From NCBI GenBank assembly GCA_023055425.1, contig JALGPY010000004.1, forward strand, positions 60,349,718-60,413,717: a DNA stretch of 64,000 nt, in the 5' to 3' direction. The notes below the pieces were generated by a model that saw only the letters and a program-made list of their open reading frames with translations, did no database searches and was not told the DNA's origin. Made by a program: the position numbers and the translations under genes. The DNA is from Linanthus parryae (Eukaryota > Streptophyta > Magnoliopsida > Ericales > Polemoniaceae). Positions 55,501 to 64,000 of the stretch are shown here, piece by piece; the stretch's first letter is position 1; each line of letters opens with the position of its first letter.

Positions 55501-56996
55501 CAAGCTATGAATGATAAATTCACCAGCTTAACTAAAAAGCAAACTTGTATTCTTGTTAAACCTCCCCTTTTTTCAAACATTGTTGGAAATAAATGGGTTT
55601 TCAAAACCAAATATAATCCAGATGGATCTGTAGCTAGATATAAAGCAAGACTTGTTGCCAAGGGGTTTCACCAAACCCCTGGCATAGATTTTGATGAAAC
55701 CTTTTCTCCTGTTATCAAACATACAACTGTTAGAATCATACTTTGTCTTGCTGCAACTTATAATTGGCCTCTGCAACAATTAGATGTCAAGAATGCCTTC
55801 CTTCATGGAAACCTTAGAGAAACTGTTTATATGGTTCAACCTCAATGTTTTGTGCATAAACAGTTTCCTAATTATGTGTGTAAACTGCATAAATCCATCT
55901 ATGGTCTCAAACAAGCTCCAAGACCTTGGTTTGAGAGATTCACCTTTTATATTAAATATCTGGGTTTTGTAACTTCTGGAGCTGATTCATCTTTATTTGT
56001 GAGACACTCTGCACATGGCATCACTCTTCTTCTACTCTATATTGATGATATTATCTTAACTGGTAGTGATAACAGATACATCACTTATCTTATCAAGAGG
56101 CTGCACAACGAGTTTTATATGACTAACTTGGGGCCATTAACCTATTTTCTGGGTTTACAAATCAAAAGGTCAAGCCAAGGCATATATGTTCATCAAAGCA
56201 AGTATGTCAAAGACCTACTTGCTAGATACAATATGGTCTCTTGTAAACCTTGTCCCACACCATTGGCCTTAGGTGCAAATATCATTCTCAGGAAGGTACT
56301 CCCCTACATGATGCTACTGTTTACAGACAGCTGATAGGAGCTCTTCAATATCTTACATTCACTAGACCTGACATCTGTTTTACAGTAAATCATTTATGCC
56401 AATTCATGCACTCTCCAACAAACATTCATCTCACTGCTGCTAAAAGAGTACTCAAGTATCTGCAAGGAAATCTATCTCATGGTCTCTTCTATAAACCAGG
56501 ACACTTGCTAGTTCAAGCCTTCAGTGATGCTGATTCGGCTTGCAATGTCACAGATAGAAGAAGCACCTCAGGTTTGGTTATCTTTCTGGGAACAAATCCC
56601 ATTCACTGGTCATCCAAGAAGCAACCAACAATTGCTAGATCTTCTGCTGAAGCAGAATATAGAGCATTGGCTACCACCACTGCTGAACTTTCTTGGCTCC
56701 AAACTCTTTTTAAAGATCTAAAAATTTATATATTTCAAGCTCCTCACATTTACTGTGATAGTCAATCAGCCATTGCCATGACAGAAAATCCCATTTTTCA
56801 CTCTAGAACAAAGCATGTTGAAATTGACTATCAATTTGTGCGAGAGAGAGCTGTAAGGAAACTTATTCAAATTTCTTTTGTGTCTAGCAGGGAACAGGTT
56901 GCAGACATTTTCACTAAGGGACTCACCATCCATCACTTCAACACTCTCAAGCACAAACTTATGGTGAAGACTCCCCATCAGTTTGAGGAAGGGTAA
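52571..56996 (+). pseudogene. Copia gag-pol polyprotein, disrupted
   Basis: Gag starts at ATG 52571 (MTTSTTNPLFLLSHIN). A frameshift near 52,735 moves into the frame with the UBN2-type gag, an RGG-rich stretch (about 53,285-53,470, with a TGA at 53377) and the knuckle CQICGLDYHSALDC. Protease WLSDTGATNHM lies at about 53,670. After a frameshift near 53,840 comes GAG-pre-integrase (HLWHVRLGHP) and integrase with TFIDDMSRFTW, LRSDGGGEY and PQQNGIAERKHK, to a TGA at 55020. RT follows at about 55,450-56,240 with the catalytic YIDDI. After another frameshift near 56,280, RNase H (SDADSACNVTDRRSTSG, SSAEAEYRAL, HIYCDSQSAI) runs to the stop at 56996. At least five lesions are visible. Confidence 0.85.
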
Positions 56997-57320
56997 AAGA
57001 CTAAAGGACTAAACTGAAGACAGGACAACCTTGAAGGACAATGGTGGAGCTTTGCAAGACTTCAGGGCCACACTATTAATTCTAGAAATCATGTGGCAGT
57101 TCCAGAAATGCAATGGACAATATTGTAATGTAATCCAAACTCTCGAGTCATCTAGTATATTATCAAACAGTACAATCAATCCAACGGTCTGAAATAGAAC
57201 CGTTTGGATTGACTCTATATTAGCTGTATTCGGTCTCATTCAATGATATGGATTAATTAGGGTTTATCCCCTTTGCAGCTCTTTCCTTTGATTTTTGTAT
57301 CAGTTCTTTGAATTCTATCA
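56994..57320 (+). repeat. 3' LTR of the complete copia element
   Basis: It is a copy of 52076-52401, directly after the purine tract and directly before the target-site duplication. Confidence 0.9.
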
Positions 57321-57325
57321 CGGAG

Positions 57326-58092
57326 TCCGTTGGGTGTGCCGTCGTTTACTGGAGCAGCGGTGGCGCTTGTTGTGGGTTCGTCGGCAATGGGATGACCGCC
57401 TTCGATGGAACTATTGGCGGAGGATATTGTGCGATCGAGAACACTGGTGGCGACGCGAGGGTTCACTATTGTTGAATCTTGTCGGGGGGTTCTGGTGGAG
57501 GCTCGATCAGGTTTTGGAACGGCGGTAGTGGTTGTTGTGATTTGAAGGACAGAGGCGGTGGTGAATTGGTGAGTTTGATCTGGGCGACCATGGCGGTGAG
57601 TTTGCAGTTCTGTAACTGGGTTGGGTCAACGATGATGATGGTTTGTTCGTCGGAAGTGGCTTTGATTGAGGGCCTATCTCGCCGTTTATGTCGGCTAAGG
57701 GTTCGTAGGAGGTTGATAGGAGGTCGGCTGTCTTGAGTGCCGACTGAGAATCCGGCGACGGCGCTGCGAGGGTTTGATTGGTGGGTTCTTGCTGGGCTTA
57801 TGGCAAGTGTTCTTGTTGCTGGTCATCCACGACAATGGTCTTGGCGGCCATCAATTCCGGTTGGGTGTTGGATGGCTGCTGCTATTGTGGATCGGGCTGC
57901 TGTTCTGTGGATCTGATTATGTCTTGGAGCCGACAAAATTCAATATTGGAAATCAATCGATATCGTCTCTCACTTAGAGATATTCGTCTCCCACTTGCTT
58001 GGAGGCCAGCAAAGGTTGGGATGTCATTGATGTCAAGAACGGTGCAAGGGTAATCACCCCTGTCCACCATTAACACAATAAAAGAACCAAAT
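57326..58092 (-). other. Interior of the outer LTR element
   Basis: This is GC-richer than its surroundings. A minus-strand open frame at 57882-58076 starts close to the element's 5' LTR (MVDRGDYPCTVLDINDIPTF) and is proline/serine-rich afterwards, as gag leaders often are. No gag domain can be identified. Confidence 0.35.
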
Positions 58093-58368
58093 TGATACTA
58101 AAAACTATATGCTGGACACAAACACTCACGAACACCAGTGTTTTTAACCCACACACTCAATTTTAGTTTTTTCTTCTTCTTGATTGATTCTGAAATAATT
58201 AAATTACAATGTTTAAATAGAAAACTAACTAATTCTAACTAGACAATTTGACCTAACGGTCTCGGCCTGATCCTACTAACTAATTAAATAAACAACTAAT
58301 TAAATAATACAGACTGACAATTAAATAAATAAATAATACGGGTGATGATATATGGTTGACCCGTATCA
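58093..58368 (-). repeat. LTR of the outer element, right copy
   Basis: 276 bp, matching 51264-51541; followed by the duplication acacc. Confidence 0.85.
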
Positions 58369-58662
58369 ACACCTCCTATGAAGATGCTATTCTATATCAA
58401 GGGAAATAAGTTCAGCTTCACAATGCATACGTATGATTTGCTGTATATTGTTGATGATTACTTTGATTCCCAACTTGATATTTTTTCCAGGTGGTTTTGC
58501 AGGCACGTCTTTGTAGGAATGTCGAAAGCATTGTCGTCAACCTCTTCCACCAGTCTATAAAGTGGAAGGGTTATCTTACCACTCTAGATGTAGAAGCAAA
58601 GTGTCAAAGTTGGAAGGGACTCGTGCACATTTGTAGTTCCTGAAGGCAGAAAATGTCAGAGA
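58369..58662 (+). other. Flank with exon-like open segment
   Basis: A good acceptor (ttttttccag) near 58,491 precedes an open stretch of about 40 codons (VVLQARLCRNVESIVVNLFH...). It has the look of a captured or host exon, but I do not recognise it. No matching donor was fixed. Confidence 0.25.
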
Positions 58663-59021
58663 TGTTGATGAAGAAAAGAACAGAATTGAATATATTTATT
58701 AAGAGTCATTTCTTATATTGTCTTTTGTAATTTTTGTCAATATTGAGGGGGAGTTCTTTAAATAACAACTTCTGTCTCTTTAAGCTAAACGTTTTCGTTT
58801 TCTTAATGAGGATTAGTTATCCAAATCATCTAATCTAGCTGACTTGTCATGCTTTGATTGGATGACCCTCTTCTAACCGTTGCCTGGACTATAAAGGCTT
58901 TTCTTCTTCTTCATTTTCGGTTAGATTTTGTATTGGCTCAGTTTCAATGTATGAAGAAATGAAATCTCATCTTCTTCCGTCTTCTTCTTCTTCATATCAT
59001 TTTTAGATTCAAATTCTATTA
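58663..59021 (+). repeat. Probable 5' LTR of the truncated copia element
   Basis: The end is fixed by the primer site at 59022. The start (TGTTGATGAAG) is a guess from the usual TG. A TATA-like ACTATAAAGG lies near 58,889. Confidence 0.5.
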
Positions 59022-59124
59022 TGGTATCAGAGCCAGGTTCGGCGAGGGATACTCATTAGTTGTGTTGATCTGTGTTGATTTAGTCGCCGTGGTGTTCTGG
59101 ATTCAGATCCAGATCTAAGTTTTC

Positions 59125-62100
59125 ATGGCGTTGGACGATTCTTCATCTTCTGGTATAATTCACAGCACAGTAGCAGGTATAGACGCTGCATCACCTTATT
59201 TTCTGCACAATTCTGATAGTCCTGGAGTTGTTCTGGTTTCTGAGAAACTTGATTCTGGAAATTTTTATACCTGGCATAAGTCTTTGGTTGTTGCTCTTTG
59301 AGCTAAAAAATTAGATTTTGTGGATGGAACCATTACTGAACCACCAGTTGATTCTGATTTGTATAATGTATGGAGAAGATGTGATAGTATGGAGATGTCA
59401 TGGCTATTCAATTCTATCTCCAAGGATATTGTAAGCAGTGCAGTTTGCAGATCTAATGCTAGGGAGATATGGATGGATTTGATAGAAAGGTTTTCTCAAG
59501 GAAATATGCCTCGGATTTTTCAGTTAACTCAAATGATTTCTACACTCAAAAAAGACTCAATGTCAGTTACATTGTATTTTACAAAACTCAAGGGGTTATG
59601 GGATGAATTTTCTAGCTACAAACCATTACCAAACTGTGATTGTGGTGCTTTAGCACAATGCAAATGTGGAGTTATTTTGCGATGGAGGCAGTCTCAAGAA
59701 CAAGACAGGATAATGCAGTTTCTTATGGGGTTGGGAGATCAATACATTTATGTCAGAGACCAGTTGTTTTTAACAGATCCACTTCCACCAATGAATGCAG
59801 TTTTTGATAAAGTTGTTCAGCAGGAAAAATAGATAGAACTTCAATGTGGTATGGTTCAAACACAAAATTTAGCAATGTATTCTTCTTTTGGTGGTTCTCA
59901 GGGTTCTACTTCCAATTCTAATGTGAAAATGGGAAGTAATTTTCAGCATAATGTCCCTAAAAAAGGTATATCAAGTGGTGGAAATTATAAAAATTCTAGT
60001 GTTGGAAGAGGCAACAAATCTATTGTTTGTCATCATTGTGGACATCAAGGGAACATTAAAGCTACGTGTTACAGATTACATGGTTTCCCTCCCAATTTCA
60101 AATTTACCAAGCATAAAGCTAATCATGTGATAGGAGATATGAATGGTACAGTTTCTCCACTTGTGGATTCATCTACATCAAATGATAATATCAATCTCAG
60201 TCCAGCACAAGCTCAACATATTGTCTCTCTGTTGAGTAGTCAATTATCTCAAAACACTTTGAAACCTAACACTCCTCCACATTCGAAGATTGGTTCTCCA
60301 TCTACTAACACAGGGTATTTAGATTCTCCTTCACAGTCACCATCAAGCTCTGCTAGCTCTGTTCACAGTTCACATCATTTCATGGGAGGAGTGATGAGCT
60401 CTTTCTCTTTTCAATCAGTGGCTGTTCATGGTAGTTCTTTGTGTCAATCTTGGATTATAGACACTGGTGCCACTGACCATATGTGTTCTAGTTTAGAGTT
60501 CTTTGAAGAAAGCAAGCCAATTTCTCATGCTTATGTTCATCTCCCAAATGGTAAAACCACCACTGTTACACACATGGGAACAGTAATTTTGAATTATGAT
60601 CTGACACTTTATGATGTTATGTATGTTCCAGATTTTCAATTCAACTTGATTTCTGTGTCTAAATTCACTAAACATCATGGTTGCTTCTTTCATTGTGGAA
60701 TTGATGACTGTCAAGTTTTGACTAAGGATGGAAAGATTCTGAGAACAGGGAAGAGAGAGGGAGGTCTTTACTTGTTCAATAAACCTCCTCAATTTGTGAA
60801 TACTGCTATGAAGGGTACAGTTCATCTTTGGCATAATAGATTGGGGCATCCTTCTGTCAAGAAGTTACAATTGATCTCTTCTCACATAGGATATGTTTCT
60901 TCACATGGACAGAATCTTCTTTGTGATGTGTGTCCATTAGCCAAGCAAAAGAAACTCCCTTTCCCTCATGCAGGTCACAAGTCAATTGTGCTGTTTGACC
61001 TTGTGCATTGTGACACTTGGGGGCCTTATAAGGTTCCCACTCATCATGGTCACAGATATTTCTTAACTTTGGTAGAGGATTCCACTAGAACTACTCGGAT
61101 ATATTTGATGCACAAGAAGAGTGATGTGGAGCAAATCATTCCCTCTTTCTATCAACTGGTATTGAATTAATTTGAAGTGTCAATTAAAAGATTCAGGAGT
61201 GACAATGCTCCAGAATTGGAATTGCAGGCTTTCTTCACATCCAAAGGAATCATACATGAGCATAGTTATGTGGAAACCCCAGAGCAAAATTCAGTAGCAG
61301 AGAGGAAGCATCAACATCTTCTCAATGTAGCAAGAGCTCTCAGATTTCAAAGTCACTTGCCAATACAATTCTGGGGAGAGTGTGTTCTGACAGCAACCTA
61401 TTTGATCAACATAACTCCTTCAGCAAGACTTGGTAACAAATCTCCATTTGAGTTATTATATAAATCAGTTCCAGATTATTCATTACTTAGAACTTTTGGA
61501 TGTTTGTGCTATGCTAGTACATTGTAGCAATCTAGAAGTAAATTTGATGCCAGGGTTCTTAAATGTGTCTTTGTTGGGTATGTTTATGGCACCAAGGGTT
61601 ACAAGTTGTTTGATCTTGCCAACAAGGTGTTTCTGGTTTCCAGAAATGGTGTTTTCCATGAAGACACATTTCCATTCTTATCAACTTCTGCTGGTGATTC
61701 TATTGCAAAAACAGACAGTGTTTTCCTTCCAGTTTCTTTTGATGAACCTAATGACTTTCCAGATCATCATTCATCACCACTCTCTCCAGAACAGGTCAAT
61801 GTGTCTACTTCACCATGCATAGATGCTGTTCCAAATAACGCCTCTGCACCAGTGAGAAGAAGTACCAGAACTATACATGCACCTGCATATTTACAAGAGT
61901 TTGTTGTTCCTAATATACACAGTGGCAAAGCTTGTCTCACTTCTGCTTATGATTCGGGATTTTTTTTTGCATCACAGTTCTGCCACACAATCCCAAGCTT
62001 GTCTAGCCAACTTTTACAGTCAAATAGAACCAACTACCTATTCTCAAGCAATCAAAGATGAAAGATTGAGTGCAACAATGCAAAAAAAGTTGCAGGCCTT

Positions 62101-63509
62101 ATCAGCAAATAACACTTGGCATTTGACAGAACTTCCTCCTAATCATCAGAAAGTGGGGTGCAAATGGGTTTATAGGATAAAGTATAAACAGGATGGCAGC
62201 ATTGATACACTCAAAGCCAGATTGGTGGCTAAAGGTTTTACACAAACAGAAGGAATAGATTATTTTGAGACTTTCTCTCCAGTGGCAAAACTTACTACTT
62301 TGAGGTTGTTGCTGAGTTGGGCTCCTATGCACAATTGGACATTATTGTAGTTGGACATTAATAATGCATTCCTCAATGGAGATTTGACAGAAGATGTGTA
62401 TATGACTATTCCTACAGGATTGACTCTCACTCCTTCTCAGTCAAACAATCCCAATCTGGTGTGTAAGCTAGACAAATCTTTATATGGTTTGAAACAGGCC
62501 TCCAGACAATGGTTCCTAAAATTCTCAGAAACTGTTCTTGGAATTGGATTTCAACAATGTAATTCTGACTACACTCTCTTCATTAAAAACTCAGCAAGTG
62601 ATGTCATTCTTTTTTAGTGTATGTGGATGACATCATGTTGACTGGTAGCAACTTATTTTCCTTTCACAATCTCAAGTCTCCCTGTGGTGATCATTTCAAG
62701 CTTAAAGATTTAGGTGTTCTTTCTTATTTCTTGGGGTTTGAGAATACAAAATCATCAGAAGGCATCATTATAAGTCAGCACAAATTTGCACATGAGATAT
62801 TTGTCACTTCTGGGTACATTGATTGTAAGCCTGCTTCTACTCCTATGACTGCTTCTTTGAAACTTAGTATGCATACAGGAGATCTTTTGGATGAAGTTAC
62901 TAGTGTCACTTACAGACAATTATTGGGTAAGCTGCATTATCTTTGCAACACTAGACCAGATTTTTGCTACTCAGTGCACAAACTGAGTCAATTTGTTGCT
63001 CATCCTACAACACAACATTTGGCTGCTGTGCATCATATTTTGAGATATGTCAAGTCTACTGTTTCTCAAGGAATTTTGTTTCCTTACAATTCCTCCATTC
63101 AACTTGTTAGTTACACAGACTCTGACTGGGCTGGTTGTTTGGACACCAGAAGGTCCACTTCTGGCTTTTTTTGTGTTTCTTGGTACTAGTTTGATTTCTT
63201 GGAAATCTAAGAAACAGACAGTGGTGGAAAAGAGTTCTGCAGAACGTGAATATAGAAGGTTAGTTGTTCTTTGCTGTGAACTTCAGTGGCTAATGTCTTT
63301 GTTGAGTGAGATTGGTTTCAAACCATCTACAGCTCCTTTGATCTACACAGATAGTCAATCTGCTATGCAAATTGCAGCCAATCCTGTTATGCATGAAAAG
63401 ACTAAACATATTGACTTGGATTGTCACTTGGTCCGGGATTTAGTTCATTCACGGACAATTCAACTTCAACATCTTCCTTCTGAGCTGCAGCTGGCAGATA
63501 TCTTAACCA
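59125..63509 (+). pseudogene. Copia gag-pol polyprotein, disrupted
   Basis: Gag starts at ATG 59125 with a copia N-terminal domain (SPYFLHNSDSPG, GNFYTWHKSLVVAL). Stops follow at 59299 and 59830. Then come the zinc knuckle CHHCGHQGNIKATC (about 60,030), protease WIIDTGATDHM (about 60,450), GAG-pre-integrase (HLWHNRLGHP) and an integrase split by a TAA at 61168, with [10 protein letters not shown] and [12 protein letters not shown] after it. A TAG at 61525 and a frameshift in a poly(T) run near 61,965 precede RT. RT has a TAG at 62348 and a frameshift near 62,610, then YVDDIM. RNase H (TDSDWAGCLDTRRSTSG, then a frameshift near 63,170, TDSQSAMQIA) reads to about 63,509. Confidence 0.85.
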
Positions 63510-63510
63510 A

Positions 63511-64000
63511 GGCTGAAACAACCCTGGAACCTACGGTTCCTTGCTAGTGCAACCAAATAGAAATCCAAAAGTACTTTTATTGAAGAAAACCGGAGAAACC
63601 CTCCAACAATATTTTGAAATAAATAATAACATTGTTCAAATCTATATTCCGAAATAAAAGCTTCCTAAGATAAATGAAATACTTCCTAGCTGCCTGATCC
63701 TAATCTCCAAATCACGTGTGCGCGTTCCCCCACTTAATTCATAACCTGCGGGTTTTCAAATAGCAACAGCCGACCGCAGATAACGTTTATCAGTGAAACT
63801 GAGTAAGCATACATCACAACATGTAAAACAGATTTGGCTAACAGAAAGGAATAACCACATTTTAAACGATGCTTTGGTTGAGGCGTAGCCTACGAGCCCC
63901 AACAGGTACGATGTAAACAGAGAGGTAACGATGCAATAAATCAAATAATGGGGTACATTCTTGGGTATACCAATTTCTCCCCGGACGTTAGTAGATAGCC
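63511..64000. mobile_element. Probable start of another LTR element, runs off the window
   Basis: TGAAACAACCCTGGAACC begins exactly where copia similarity ends. TGAAAC(A/G)ACCC is a common start of plant gypsy LTRs. No coding region or second LTR is available to confirm it. The expected left target-site duplication would be the five bases before 63511. Confidence 0.4.

Larger units (their letters stand above)
52076..57320 (+). mobile_element. Complete Ty1/copia retrotransposon with both LTRs, TSD cggag
   Basis: It is 5,245 bp, with LTRs at 52076-52401 and 56994-57320. The duplication cggag flanks it (52071-52075, 57321-57325). The iMet primer site TGGTATCAGAGC starts at 52402, and a purine tract (GAGGAAGGG) precedes the 3' LTR. 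The LTRs start TA rather than TG. All copia domains are present in the order gag-PR-INT-RT-RH, but with stops and frameshifts. The LTRs differ at about eight positions by eye. Confidence 0.9.
51264..58368 (-). mobile_element. Non-autonomous gypsy-like LTR element, TSD acacc, hosting a copia insertion
   Basis: LTRs lie at 51264-51541 and 58093-58368 (TGATACTAAAAA...CCCGTATCA). The duplication acacc flanks both ends (51259-51263, 58369-58373). Without the copia insert it is about 1.86 kb. On the minus strand, next to the 51.5-kb LTR, open sequence reads FTRIHLEDKVIFNRGGVDTG. This resembles the very C-terminus of chromovirus-type pol proteins, so this may be an internal-deletion derivative of a gypsy element read leftward. 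No other domain survives. The LTR pair is clearly more diverged than that of the inserted copia. Confidence 0.75.
58663..63510 (+). mobile_element. Ty1/copia retrotransposon, 3' truncated
   Basis: A probable 5' LTR (58663-59021) is followed by the iMet primer site TGGTATCAGAGCCAGG at 59022 and a full-length but broken gag-pol. Similarity to copia stops inside the last residues of RNase H (LADILTKA) at 63,510. A sequence starting TGAAACAACCC follows there, the probable LTR of a further element. The 3' LTR is not in the window. Confidence 0.8.

Noticed and set aside
57295..57736. Glycine- and tryptophan-rich plus-strand frames
   Set aside because: They are opposite-strand shadows in the GC-richer interior of the outer LTR element.

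Overview
The window is nuclear DNA of a flowering plant, most likely a eudicot. It holds one intron-rich host gene (about 2.8-8.9 kb) followed by about 54 kb of nested transposable elements. There is no bacterial-style gene organisation, no tRNA or rRNA gene and no CRISPR array. The species cannot be named from sequence alone.

1-9.7 kb: a plus-strand gene of the plant PHD-finger plus SPOC-like family (AIPP2/PAIPP2 type). Nine coding exons can be joined in phase from 2833 to the stop at 8443; the exon carrying the start codon was not found. The last exon encodes six tandem acidic repeats. The 2.3-kb second intron of the model holds a possible small minus-strand gene.

9.7-20.9 kb: a decayed Ty3/gypsy element of the Tat type (5' LTR, gag, protease, RT, two RNase H domains, integrase). 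Downstream of integrase are gene cassettes unrelated to retrotransposition: two ORFs with a recognisable class I TCP domain (one frameshifted, one intact), a 65-residue ORF with two hydrophobic segments, and an antisense ORF resembling the C-terminal part of retroelement plant-mobile-domain proteins. Each of the three sense ORFs has its own TATA-like box 45-110 bp upstream, and repeat modules separate the cassettes. This is the most unusual system in the window.

22.7-27.3 kb: a minus-strand Ty1/copia fragment of SIRE type. 28.6-50.5 kb: an L1-type LINE, about 3.8 kb once insertions are removed, split by a complete 1.76-kb LTR mini-element (TSD atttc) and by a 16.4-kb CACTA transposon (TSD att). 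The CACTA element contains a non-autonomous hAT (TSD attctgac), a solo gypsy LTR (TSD cctag) with a 27-base poly(G) run, repeated promoter-like segments, a miRNA-like foldback, a second LINE fragment, and a tandem array with telomere-type repeats.

51.3-64 kb: a non-autonomous LTR element (TSD acacc) hosting a complete but decayed copia element (TSD cggag), then a third copia element cut off at 63510 where another LTR appears to start and run off the window. The exact target-site duplications give the insertion order: the LINE and the outer LTR element came before their inserts, and the solo LTR and hAT entered sequence that is now inside the CACTA element.
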